Source: Phycisphaeraceae bacterium (lineage in GTDB: Bacteria > Planctomycetota > Phycisphaerae > Phycisphaerales > SM1A02). Taken from it: a DNA stretch of 64,000 nt. The notes under the pieces were generated by a model that ran no database searches, had not been told where the DNA came from, and was given only the letters and a program-made list of their open reading frames with translations. Of the stretch, positions 42,729 through 51,302 are shown piece after piece (position 1 is the first letter of the stretch; each line of letters opens with the position of its first letter). A program made the position numbers and the translations under genes. The stretch spans positions 310,001 to 374,000 of the forward strand of contig JAHBWZ010000002.1 of assembly GCA_019636755.1 (NCBI GenBank), given 5' to 3'.

Positions 42729-45650
42729 GTGTCCACCCTGCCACCCCCGGACAACCAGCCCACGGGGAGCATCACGTCCCGCGACACGGCGGAGTCCGTC
42801 ACGCAGCCCGCGTCGATGCCGCCGCATGGACTCGGCGAAAGCCCCGGCGACTGGATCGGCCCGTACAGACTGCTCGAGGTGATCGGCGAAGGCGGTTTCG
42901 GCGTGGTGTACCTGGCCGAGCGGCGCGAGCCCATGGTCCAGCGCGTCGCCTTGAAGATCGTCAAGCCCGGGATGGACTCCAGGTCCGTCATCGCGCGCTT
43001 CGAGCAGGAGCGGCAGGCGCTGGCCGTGATGGACCATCCCAACGTCGCCAGGGTTCTCGATGGCGGAGTGACGCCCGCGGGCCGCCCCTACTTCGTGATG
43101 GAGCACGTCAAGGGCGAGCCCATCACGACGTTCGCCGACCGGCATCGCCTGACGATCCGGCAGCGCCTGAATCTCTTCATCTCCGTCTGTGAAGCGGTCC
43201 AGCACGCGCACATGAAGGGGATCATCCACCGCGACATCAAGCCCAGCAACATCCTCATTGCGCCCGGCGGCGACGGGCACGGCCACATCGTCAAGGTCAT
43301 CGACTTCGGCGTCGCCAAGGCCATCAGCCACACGCTGACCGACAAGACCATCTTCACCGAGCTGGGCCAGATCATCGGCACCCCCGAGTACATGAGCCCC
43401 GAGCAGGCGGAGATGGGCGCGACCGACATCGACACCCGCACCGACGTCTACTCGCTGGGCGTCGTCCTCTACGAATTGCTGAGCGGAACGCTGCCATTCG
43501 AGACGAAGACTCTCCGCGCCGCGGGCCATGCCGAGATCCAGCGGATCATCCGCGAGGTCGACCCGCCCAGGCCCAGCACCAGGCTGGTTTCGGTGGACGA
43601 CAGGACCGGTGCGGATATCGCCAGGGCCCGACAGACCGATCGTGAGAGGATCGCAGGCGAACTCCGACGCGAACTCGAGTGGATCCCGATGAAGGCGCTG
43701 CGCAAGGACCGGGCACGCCGCTACGCCAGCGCCGAGTCACTGGGGGCCGACGTGCGGCGATACCTGGACGGCAGGCCGCTGGAGGCCGCGCCCGAGAGCC
43801 GTGCGTACATGCTGCGCAAGTTCGTGCGGCGGAACCGCGGTCAGGTGGCGGCCGTCGGCGCGGTGACCCTCGCGCTGGTGGCGGGGCTCGCGGTCGCGCT
43901 GTGGCAGGCCCGCGAGGCGGCCCGGCAGCGCGACGCAGCGGTGCGGGCGGGGCAGAACGAAGCCTGGCAGCGGACCGAGGCCGAGCAGCAGCGCGCCCGC
44001 GCCGACGAACGCGCCAACGCCGCCGAGACCGCCGAGCGGGCCGAGAGGGAACGCGCCGAGCAGTTGAAGCAGGTGTCCGACTTTCAGTCGCAGATGCTCG
44101 GCCAGATCGACACCAGGAGTGCAGGCGCGGGCCTGATGCGGGACCTCCGCGAGCGGTTCGCGATGGCGCTGGAGAAGGCCGGCGTGCCCGAGGCCGATCG
44201 GGCTGCGCAGGCGAAGATCCTCGGCGACCTCCTCGACCGCGTGAATGCCACCGACACCGCTGCGGCGATGATCGACCGGACGATCCTGAAGCCTGCGATC
44301 AGGGCCATCGACGAGCGGTTCAGGGACGACCCGAAGACCGACGCGAGCCTGCGCCAGGCGCTGGCGGACCTGTACCGCATCATCGGCCTGTACCCCGAGG
44401 CGCTCCCGCTGCAGGAATCGGCGCTGGCGACCCGCCGCCGCGTGCTGGGGAACGAGCACGCGGACACGCTCGCGTCCGTCAACATCATGGGCGTCCTGCT
44501 CCGGGCCCAGGGCAGACTCGATCTGGCCGAGCCCTACTACCGCGAGACGCTCGAGTTATCCCGCCGGCTGCTTGGGGAGGATCACCCGAGCACGCTCACC
44601 TCCATCAACAACATGGGCCTCCTGCTCCGGGTCCAGGGCAGGCTCGATCAGGCCGAGCCGTACTACCGCGAGGCGCTGGAGAAGTCCCGACGGGTGCTGG
44701 GAGAGGAACACCCGAGCACGCTCACCTTCATCAACAACATGGGCCTCCTGCTCCAGGCCCAGGGCAGCCTCGACCAGGCCGAGCCGTATGTACGTGAGGC
44801 GCTGGAGACGCGCCGCCGCGTACTGGGGGAAGAGCATCCGAGCACGCTCGTCTCCATCAACAACATGGGCAGCCTGTTCCAGGCCCAGGGCAGGCTCGAC
44901 CTGGCCGAGCCGTTCATTCGCGAGGCGCTTGAGAAGCGCCGCCGCGTGCTGGGGGAGGAGCATCCGGACACGCTCACCTCCATCAACAACATGGGCCTCC
45001 TGCTCCGGTCCCAGGGCAGGCTCGACCAGGCGGAGCCGTTCTACCTCGAGGCGCTGGAGACGCGCCGCCGCGTGCTGGGAGACGAGCACCCGGGCACGCT
45101 CTCCTCGCTCAGCAACATGGGCGGACTGGTCCGGGCCCGAGGCAGGCTCGACCAGGCCGAGCCGTACTACCGCGAGGCCATGGAGACGCGCCGCCGCGTG
45201 CTGGGGGAGGAGCACCCGGACACGCTCACTTCCATCAGCAACATGGGCCTCCTGCTCCGGCAGCAGGGCAGGCACCTGGAGTCCATCGATCTGCTCGCGC
45301 CGGTCGAGCCTGCAGCCCGCAAGGCGTTCGCAGGCGACAACGCGCGAAGACTGGCAGAGTTTCTCACGACCCTCGGCCGCGCCCGCGTGGGTCTCGGCTG
45401 GGGAGGCGATGCCGAGCGCTTCAGGCTTGCCGAGGCCAACCTGCTCGAAGCGCACGAAGTCCTTGTCCAGTTGCGCGTCGAGGCGCGCGCCGACACGCTG
45501 GGTTGCATGCAGGGGCTCGTCGATCTCTACACCGCGTGGCACGCCGCCGAGCCCGGCGAGGGCTGGGACGACAGGGCCGCGGTGTGGAAGGCCGGGCTCG
45601 ACGCGGCCAGGATCGACCTGCCCGACGCCTCCGCTCCGGGCGGGACGTGA
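42729..45650 (+). CDS. Serine/threonine kinase fused to kinesin-light-chain-type TPR repeats
   Basis: A 973-residue signalling protein. Residues 44-350 are a Hanks-type kinase with glycine loop GEGGFG, lysine K76 (VALKI), catalytic HRD (167-169), DFG (192-194) and TPEYMSPEQ, so it should be active. A transmembrane helix (about 375-395) follows, then a coiled-coil stretch of charged residues (400-455) and seven TPR units of 42 residues (about 565-860), each with RRRVLGEEHPxTLxSINNMG. The TPRs would lie outside the cytoplasmic membrane and sense a partner. This fusion is very common in Planctomycetota. The repeat units are also close at DNA level (see the repeat entry). It is not evidently linked to its neighbours. 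Confidence 0.93.
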   Translation: MSTLPPPDNQPTGSITSRDTAESVTQPASMPPHGLGESPGDWIGPYRLLEVIGEGGFGVVYLAERREPMVQRVALKIVKPGMDSRSVIARFEQERQALAVMDHPNVARVLDGGVTPAGRPYFVMEHVKGEPITTFADRHRLTIRQRLNLFISVCEAVQHAHMKGIIHRDIKPSNILIAPGGDGHGHIVKVIDFGVAKAISHTLTDKTIFTELGQIIGTPEYMSPEQAEMGATDIDTRTDVYSLGVVLYELLSGTLPFETKTLRAAGHAEIQRIIREVDPPRPSTRLVSVDDRTGADIARARQTDRERIAGELRRELEWIPMKALRKDRARRYASAESLGADVRRYLDGRPLEAAPESRAYMLRKFVRRNRGQVAAVGAVTLALVAGLAVALWQAREAARQRDAAVRAGQNEAWQRTEAEQQRARADERANAAETAERAERERAEQLKQVSDFQSQMLGQIDTRSAGAGLMRDLRERFAMALEKAGVPEADRAAQAKILGDLLDRVNATDTAAAMIDRTILKPAIRAIDERFRDDPKTDASLRQALADLYRIIGLYPEALPLQESALATRRRVLGNEHADTLASVNIMGVLLRAQGRLDLAEPYYRETLELSRRLLGEDHPSTLTSINNMGLLLRVQGRLDQAEPYYREALEKSRRVLGEEHPSTLTFINNMGLLLQAQGSLDQAEPYVREALETRRRVLGEEHPSTLVSINNMGSLFQAQGRLDLAEPFIREALEKRRRVLGEEHPDTLTSINNMGLLLRSQGRLDQAEPFYLEALETRRRVLGDEHPGTLSSLSNMGGLVRARGRLDQAEPYYREAMETRRRVLGEEHPDTLTSISNMGLLLRQQGRHLESIDLLAPVEPAARKAFAGDNARRLAEFLTTLGRARVGLGWGGDAERFRLAEANLLEAHEVLVQLRVEARADTLGCMQGLVDLYTAWHAAEPGEGWDDRAAVWKAGLDAARIDLPDASAPGGT
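44407..45288 (+). repeat. Seven tandem 126-bp coding repeats (TPR units)
   Basis: Units of 126 bases encode successive 42-residue TPRs in the kinase gene. Stretches such as the codons for RRRVLGEEHP and SINNMG are nearly identical in units 2-7, while the first is more diverged. High DNA similarity suggests recent unit duplication or gene conversion. Confidence 0.85.
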
Positions 45651-45680
45651 GTCGCACGCGGGCGACTGCTCATCATCCCT

Positions 45681-46349
45681 TCACGCCATCACCCGCAGCA
45701 CCGCGCGCACCGGGCTCGCGTCGAAGCCGACCAGCGGCAGCGGCAGGGCGATGAGTTCATAGCGTCCGGCGGGCACGGCGCGGAGGACCAGTCCTTCCAG
45801 GATCGCGACGTCCCGCGCCAGGAAGCGTGCGTGCGCGTCCAGTGACTTCGAGGTCGCCGGGTCGACGCTCGGCGTGTCGATGCCGATGAGCCGGACACCC
45901 CGGTCGGCCAGGTGATCGACCAGCGTCGGATCGATCGCGGCGAAGCAATCCGTCCACCGCTCCGGGTCAGGGTACGAGTCGGTGCGCAGCAGGATCCGCC
46001 CCTCGTCGATCTCGGGTGGCATGTCCGACACGGTGACCAGGCCACCGGCGCCGACGTGGACGTGAATCACGCGACAGGGGCCGACATAGAGCGAAAGCGG
46101 CTGCGCCTCGATGGTGCGCGCGGGATGCCCGTAATGGCTCGGCGCGTCGGCATGGGCACCAAGGTGCACGGTGGACCGCAGCGTCGAGAGCGTGATTGCA
46201 TCGCCCCGCGCCATGTCGTACAGGATCTCGCGGGCCGGCGGCGTATCGCCCGGAAAGACCGCCAGCGCCGCCGTGATCGGCGGCGTGATGTCGATGATCC
46301 CGACCCGGGGATCGCCCGCCTGCGTCTTCGCCGCACCGCCCGCGGTCAC
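45681..46349 (-). CDS. kynB: Kynurenine formamidase (cyclase family)
   Basis: A 222-residue metal-dependent hydrolase that converts N-formylkynurenine to kynurenine and formate. The metal-binding motif HLGAHADAPSHY (HxGxHxDxP-type) near residue 65, LLRTDSYPDPERW, and GIDTPSVDPATSKSLDAH are hallmarks of KynB. It starts with GTG at 46349 overlapping the stop of the upstream gene as GTGA. It is the last gene of the leftward kynurenine operon (52388-45681), which fits its step directly after tryptophan dioxygenase. Substrates other than formylkynurenine are possible in the wider cyclase family, but the context is strong. Confidence 0.92.
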   Translation of the reverse strand: MTAGGAAKTQAGDPRVGIIDITPPITAALAVFPGDTPPAREILYDMARGDAITLSTLRSTVHLGAHADAPSHYGHPARTIEAQPLSLYVGPCRVIHVHVGAGGLVTVSDMPPEIDEGRILLRTDSYPDPERWTDCFAAIDPTLVDHLADRGVRLIGIDTPSVDPATSKSLDAHARFLARDVAILEGLVLRAVPAGRYELIALPLPLVGFDASPVRAVLRVMA

Positions 46350-47116
46350 GGGGCGCCCGGCCTTCCGGAGAGCGCGCCGCGCTCGAGCCCGGACCGGCTG
46401 GCGATCATGAACGCCAGAAGCGCGAGGGCCGCGCCGAGCAGGATGTGAAGCAGCGGGTACAGCATGAACGGCAGGAAGAACGCCGTGCCGCTGGACATGC
46501 TGCCGAAGAAGAAACTGGTGGAATCGAAGAAGGGATGCGGGGCACCGCCGGTGACCACGTTCCCTCCTGCGCCCCCTCCGCCGCGGATGTACTGCCCCAG
46601 CGTGAAGCCGCCCTGCGCGCCGACGCCGACCGCGAAGCCGCCCTGCGCGAGGATGCCCATCGCGAAGCCGCCCATGGCCGTCCCGCCGATGGCGCACCCG
46701 CCGACGGCATTGAGCGCGCCCAGCGAGCACCCGCCCATCGAGAAGGCGCCCATCGCCATGCCGCCGATCGCGACACCGCCGCGCGCGGTGCCGCCGATCG
46801 CCAGCACACCCGCGGCGTCATCCCCGATCGCCACGAACCCGCGCGCACGCCCCTTGGTCTCCGACCCGTGCGGGCCCAGCGCGATGTCCAGCGCCGGCAG
46901 GCCGAGGATCCGCGCGCGGGATCGATAGCGCCGGCCGACCGGGCCGATCGACGGGCGCATGAGCACCTCCACCAGCGGGCGACCGCACTCCGGACACGCC
47001 GACGACCGCACGGCGCCGGTCAGAAGGTGACCGCAATTGCCGCAGTACGGGGCCGAGTCGGTGGACTCTCTCGTGGACTCTGTCGTGGACTCTGTCGTGG
47101 ATGGTTCCGTGGTCAT
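46346..47116 (-). CDS. Zinc-ribbon protein with glycine-rich AIGG-type repeats
   Basis: A 256-residue protein of unknown function. After a Thr/Glu/Ser-rich start comes a zinc ribbon (CGNCGHLL and CPECGRPL, about residues 24-50). Then follow some 15 short repeats of the form GxAIGG or GGxAMG (residues about 90-180), resembling a left-handed or glycine-rich beta-solenoid. Near the C terminus is a transmembrane helix (LPFMLYPLLHILLGAALALLAFMIAS). Similar repeat proteins occur in many bacteria without known function. It is sandwiched in the kynurenine operon between the DinB-like and formamidase genes, with a GTGA overlap to the latter. ATG 47116 is preferred over an upstream ATG at 47251. Confidence 0.78.
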   Translation of the reverse strand: MTTEPSTTESTTESTRESTDSAPYCGNCGHLLTGAVRSSACPECGRPLVEVLMRPSIGPVGRRYRSRARILGLPALDIALGPHGSETKGRARGFVAIGDDAAGVLAIGGTARGGVAIGGMAMGAFSMGGCSLGALNAVGGCAIGGTAMGGFAMGILAQGGFAVGVGAQGGFTLGQYIRGGGGAGGNVVTGGAPHPFFDSTSFFFGSMSSGTAFFLPFMLYPLLHILLGAALALLAFMIASRSGLERGALSGRPGAP

Positions 47117-47238
47117 GCGCGATATCGATCGCTGGGCCGGGGGAGGCGGATCGGGACCGGTCCGTCGTCGCGGGGCATGCCTCGAACGGCGAGGAGGCCC
47201 TGTCGAAGCCCCCATTGGACGATGCACCACCGGCGCGG

Positions 47239-47757
47239 TCAAGCCGTCCATGCGCCGGCGTACGACGTCGTGAATGTCCCGGCGTCACGTCCGACGATCT
47301 GGAAGAGCCGCTTGATGATCTGGCGGTGGTGAAACAGGTCATGCGCCGCCCACGCGGCGAGGAGGTCGCCGCGCCGGATCGGACCGAGCCTGGGATGCAG
47401 GTACGGAACGGCCCAGTCGACTTCCCGCAGCGTCCGGAGCCATCGGACGGCGTTCTCACGCTCGACTGCGAATGTCCAGAGCGTCTCCTCCGGATCCGCC
47501 TCCGCATACGCCCGCGACTTCGCCCAGCCCTCCGGATCGATGCCGGGCCACGGCGCTGCCGGGTCCTCGATGAGCATGCGCAGGCGAAGGCCGAAGTCCT
47601 CGCGATCCTCGTCCAGGAGATGACGGAGGATCTCCGTGATCGACCAGCCTCCGCCGTCCGGGCGCCACGCGAGATCCTCGCGGGATACACCGTGCACGGT
47701 CGCCTCGACGGCGACCGGGAAGCTGGCGAGTCGATGAATGAGCGCGTCGACGTTCAT
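47239..47757 (-). CDS. DinB-family four-helix protein
   Basis: A 172-residue protein of the DinB/YfiT superfamily. Three metal-binding histidines are visible in the family positions: H in ILRHLLDE (about residue 44) and the pair in AAHDLFHHRQI (about 136-141). Such proteins include metal-dependent thiol transferases and many unknowns. It lies between the tryptophan dioxygenase and zinc-ribbon genes in the leftward operon. ATG 47757 is chosen; a GTG three codons earlier is next to the dioxygenase stop. A role in the pathway is not evident. Confidence 0.85.
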   Translation of the reverse strand: MNVDALIHRLASFPVAVEATVHGVSREDLAWRPDGGGWSITEILRHLLDEDREDFGLRLRMLIEDPAAPWPGIDPEGWAKSRAYAEADPEETLWTFAVERENAVRWLRTLREVDWAVPYLHPRLGPIRRGDLLAAWAAHDLFHHRQIIKRLFQIVGRDAGTFTTSYAGAWTA

Positions 47758-47766
47758 GGGAATCAC

Positions 47767-48552
47767 TCACAGACGGTGACGGATCGCCCAGAGATCGGCG
47801 AAGACGGGGATGAAGAGCGATCGCTTCAGGAAGTCAACGCCGGGCGATCCGCCGGTGCCCTGCTTCGCGCCGATCGTCCGCTCCACGACCTTGACGTGGC
47901 GGTACCGCCATTCCTGCAGTCCCTCGTCGAAGTCGCACATGAGTTCGAAGAGAATGACGAGGTCGGGCCGCGTGCGGTGCAGATGCAGGAGCCCGTCCTG
48001 GATCTCCACGGAAGCTTCCACGGGCAGCGTGACATCGCGTTCACGGACGGCTGCCGGTACGGAGACGCCGTGTCCCTCGAGAAACGTCCGGAAGTGATCG
48101 ACGATGGACCGGTCGTCGAGCCGGCGCCGGACGCGCGCCACCGCCGCGTCATCGCCTTCCGGGAGGTACCGCATCGCCTCCGGCCGCTTGAACCCGAGAA
48201 CGAACTCGAGCTCGCGGAACTGGGTGGACTGGAAGCCGGACGATGTCTCCAGCCGGTCCCGGAAACTGGTGAACGACATGGGCGTCATCGTCTCCAGGAT
48301 GTCGAGCTGCCCGACCAGCGTCTTCATCACCGTCCGGCATCTCTGGAATCCCGCGATGGCGCCGTAGAGGTCGGCGCGCACGAAACACCGCCCGATGCGG
48401 TCCAGTTCGTGCAGGACCAGGCGGAACCAGAGTTCGTAGGTCTGGTGGATGATGATGAAGAGCAGTTCATCGTGCTCGGGTGGATCCGACTGCACGTGCT
48501 GCAGCTGAAGGAGTTCAGGGAGTCGGAGATACCTGGAGTACGTCAGGGCCAT
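47767..48552 (-). CDS. kynA: Tryptophan 2,3-dioxygenase
   Basis: A 261-residue cytoplasmic haem dioxygenase that opens the indole ring of L-tryptophan to N-formylkynurenine. The distal catalytic histidine is H36 in FIIIHQTYELWF. The substrate-contact segment is MTPMSFTSFRDRLETSSGFQSTQF-like (split here by description: residues about 103-127). The proximal haem ligand is the histidine of WRYRHVKVVERTIG, followed by GTGGSPGVDFL. Length is typical of bacterial enzymes (about 260-280). ATG 48552 has GAGG just upstream and follows the monooxygenase stop by seven bases. It performs the first step of the pathway encoded by this operon. Confidence 0.95.
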   Translation of the reverse strand: MALTYSRYLRLPELLQLQHVQSDPPEHDELLFIIIHQTYELWFRLVLHELDRIGRCFVRADLYGAIAGFQRCRTVMKTLVGQLDILETMTPMSFTSFRDRLETSSGFQSTQFRELEFVLGFKRPEAMRYLPEGDDAAVARVRRRLDDRSIVDHFRTFLEGHGVSVPAAVRERDVTLPVEASVEIQDGLLHLHRTRPDLVILFELMCDFDEGLQEWRYRHVKVVERTIGAKQGTGGSPGVDFLKRSLFIPVFADLWAIRHRL

Positions 48553-48559
48553 CGTGACC

Positions 48560-49918
48560 TCAGAGGAGACGTCCAAGGGCGAACGCCGCCAGGACCGCCA
48601 GGGTGACGATCGCGGCGTGGAGCGACGCATGAAGAAGCCGGCGGCGCCGCTCGGCGATCCGCCTGGCCGCGCTGTACGGGATGTTTGAGAAGGAGATCAT
48701 GTTGTAGAGCGGAAGGCAGGCGCGCGGGAAGAGCCGGTGCAGCACCTTCTCCGCCTTCTTGCGCGCCAGGAACAGCCGGGACCCGACATGGTCCCGCATT
48801 TCCACGAAGTTCGCGAGCGCCAGGTCCGCGATCGCGTCGCCGTCCGGCTTCCGGACGGCGGTGTACGCGGGAAGCGTCCGGGCCCAGTCACCGCCCGCGC
48901 CGTCCAGCAGGTCGCACAGCACCCGGCAGTCCTCGAATGCGGCGTTCATGCCCTGTCCGTAGAAGGGGACGATCGCGTGCGCCGCGTCGCCCACCAGCAC
49001 GACGCGGTCGCGCCAGTGCCACGGTGCACAGCGGATGGTGACGAGCGACCCGACGGGGTTCGTCCGGAACTCGCGAGCAAGATCCGGCATGAGCGGCACC
49101 GCATCCGGGTACACCTGCCGGAAGTACGCCCGCACGGCGGCATCGTCCCGCGCCCGCTCCAGTTCCTCGAGCGGCCAGAAGAGGGTCCCGGTGAAGGTCC
49201 GGTCCGCATTGGGCAGCGCGATCATCATCGCGCCGCCGCGCGGCCAGATGTGAAGTGCATCCGGCTGCAGCGCGAACGCGCCGTCGGCGCGCGGCGGAAT
49301 GGTGAGTTCCCGGTAGCCGTGGGCAAGCCACGACTGGCTGAACTCGAATCGCTCGGCCCGCTGGAGGCGGCTGCGCACCGCGGAGAATGCGCCGTCGGCG
49401 CCGACGAGAACGCGCCCGCCGATGGTCACGGTCGACCCGTCCGCCTGCTCGAAGGTCGCGCTCGCGGCATCCGGATCCGCGTCGACACAACGGTGCTCGA
49501 AGCGGATCTCGACCCCGGGACTTGCTTCCGCCGCATCGAGCAGCGTCATGTTCAGGCGACCGCGTGACACGGAGTTGATCGCATCACCGGCCACGCGGCT
49601 GTACGGCTGGAACGCGGTCCCGCCGGAGGCATCGTGGATCATGCGACCGCGCATCGGGATCGCGTCCCGCAGGACGGCGTCTTCGAGTCCGACCGCGCGC
49701 AGTGCCGCGAGTCCGCGCACCGAGAGGGCCAGGTTGATCGATCGGCCGCCCGAGTATCCGCCGATCCGCGGGTCTGCGCGGCGCTCGCAGAGCAGGACCG
49801 GTACCCCGCGCCGGCCCAGCATGCACGCGAGCAGCGCTCCGGCCAGTCCCGCCCCGGCGATCACCACGCGATCGCCCGCGTCGCGCCCCCGCGCGTCCGG
49901 ACCGGGTGCGCCGCTCAT
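48560..49918 (-). CDS. kmo: Kynurenine 3-monooxygenase
   Basis: A 452-residue FAD-dependent hydroxylase that makes 3-hydroxykynurenine from kynurenine with NADPH and O2. The FAD-binding GAGLAGALLACMLGRRG (residues about 21-37), GGYSGGRSINLALSVRG, and LVGDAAHAIVPFYGQGMNAAFEDC are diagnostic. A C-terminal hydrophobic helix (about 428-450) matches the membrane-association segment of KMO. AGGGAG precedes the ATG at 49918. It lies 21 bases after kynureninase in the same operon. Confidence 0.95.
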   Translation of the reverse strand: MSGAPGPDARGRDAGDRVVIAGAGLAGALLACMLGRRGVPVLLCERRADPRIGGYSGGRSINLALSVRGLAALRAVGLEDAVLRDAIPMRGRMIHDASGGTAFQPYSRVAGDAINSVSRGRLNMTLLDAAEASPGVEIRFEHRCVDADPDAASATFEQADGSTVTIGGRVLVGADGAFSAVRSRLQRAERFEFSQSWLAHGYRELTIPPRADGAFALQPDALHIWPRGGAMMIALPNADRTFTGTLFWPLEELERARDDAAVRAYFRQVYPDAVPLMPDLAREFRTNPVGSLVTIRCAPWHWRDRVVLVGDAAHAIVPFYGQGMNAAFEDCRVLCDLLDGAGGDWARTLPAYTAVRKPDGDAIADLALANFVEMRDHVGSRLFLARKKAEKVLHRLFPRACLPLYNMISFSNIPYSAARRIAERRRRLLHASLHAAIVTLAVLAAFALGRLL

Positions 49919-49939
49919 CGACCCGGCTCCCTGCGAAGG

Positions 49940-51232
49940 TCATGCACGGCAGAGGATCCGGGCGGCCCGCCAGACTTCGTGGTACGTGTTGTAGAGCGGC
50001 GCCGGGGCCACGCGGATGACGTCGGGCTCGCGGAAGTCCGCGACCACGCCGGCGGACTCCAGCATCTCGAATCTCGCCCGCGCGTTCTCCCGGACCCGGA
50101 GGGAGAGCTGGCATCCGTGGTGATCGGGCTCGCGCGGCGTGATGACCTCGAGGCCGCTCTCCGCGCTCTGCTCGATGAGGAATCGCATGTAGGGCGTCAT
50201 CCGGAGCGTCTTCCGGCGCAGCGCGTGCATGCCGACTTCGTCGAAGATCTCCAGCGATGCCCGCAGCGGCGCCATCGAGAGAATCGGCGGATTGCTGACC
50301 TGCCACCCGTCGGCACCGGCCCGCGGCACGAACGATTCCTCGAGCTGCATCCGGAATCGTTTCTTCGGGTCATTGCCCCACCAGCCGGCGAGTCGCGGCA
50401 GTCCCGTGCGGCGGCCGTGCTTCTGGTGAACGAAGCATCCGCCGACCGCGCCCGGTCCGGCGTTCATGTACTTGTAGTTGCACCAGACCGCGAAGTCGAC
50501 GTTCCAGTCGTGCAGGGCAAGCTCCATGTTGCCCGCCGCGTGCGCCAGGTCCCAGCCCACGATGCATCCCCGTGCCTGCGCCGCGGCCGTGATCCGCGGC
50601 ACGTCGAACGCCTGGCCGGTCAGGAAGTTGACCGCGGAAAGCAGGACGACCGAGATCCCCTCGCCCTCCTCCTCGATCATGGCGAGCAGATCGCTCTCGC
50701 GCAGGCAGTGCTCGCCGGTGCGCGGCTGGACCTGGACCAGGCCGTTCTCCACCTGGATCCCGCGGTGCTGCATGTGCGTCTGCACGGCATAGAGATCCGA
50801 CGGGAACGTCGGCGCGTCCATCAGAATCCGGAAGCGCGGACCGTTCGGCTGGTAGAACGTGGACAGCATCAGGTGGAGATTCACCGTCAGGCTGTTCATC
50901 ATGACGACCTCGCCCGCCTGCGCCCCGACCAGCCTGGCGCCGGTCTCCCGGAAGACCTCGTGGTAGGCGTACCACGGCGTCTTCGCGCGGAAGTGGGCGT
51001 CGACGCCCAGCGTGCTCCAGGCATCCAGTTCCTCCTCGACGTACTGCCGGGCGCGTGACGGCATGAGCCCGAGCGAGTTGCCGCAGAGATAGATGACCGG
51101 CTCATCGCCGTCGCGGCGCGGCAGTTCGAACGCCCGCCGGCATGCGAAGAGATGGTCCTCGGAGTCGAGTCGTCGGGCGAATGCCTCGTCGGCCTGGAAC
51201 GCAGGTTCGGTGGAAGCGGCGGAGGGGATCAT
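49940..51232 (-). CDS. kynU: Kynureninase
   Basis: A 430-residue PLP enzyme that splits 3-hydroxykynurenine into 3-hydroxyanthranilate and alanine. YLCGNSLGLMPSRA at the N-terminal side, the aspartate of GWDLAHAAGN, and the PLP lysine in NYKYMNAGPG are hallmark residues. GWWGNDPKKRF and the final RVAPAPLYNTYHEVW are also typical. ATG 51232 gives the normal N terminus; a longer reading to 51439 is not supported. The spacing to the next gene is 21 bases. Confidence 0.96.
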   Translation of the reverse strand: MIPSAASTEPAFQADEAFARRLDSEDHLFACRRAFELPRRDGDEPVIYLCGNSLGLMPSRARQYVEEELDAWSTLGVDAHFRAKTPWYAYHEVFRETGARLVGAQAGEVVMMNSLTVNLHLMLSTFYQPNGPRFRILMDAPTFPSDLYAVQTHMQHRGIQVENGLVQVQPRTGEHCLRESDLLAMIEEEGEGISVVLLSAVNFLTGQAFDVPRITAAAQARGCIVGWDLAHAAGNMELALHDWNVDFAVWCNYKYMNAGPGAVGGCFVHQKHGRRTGLPRLAGWWGNDPKKRFRMQLEESFVPRAGADGWQVSNPPILSMAPLRASLEIFDEVGMHALRRKTLRMTPYMRFLIEQSAESGLEVITPREPDHHGCQLSLRVRENARARFEMLESAGVVADFREPDVIRVAPAPLYNTYHEVWRAARILCRA

Positions 51233-51302
51233 GTGAGTCTCGATACCGGGGTGGCCGGACCGGGTCGATTCGACGCGGGCGGCGGGAGAAGCGGAACAGG
51301 CA

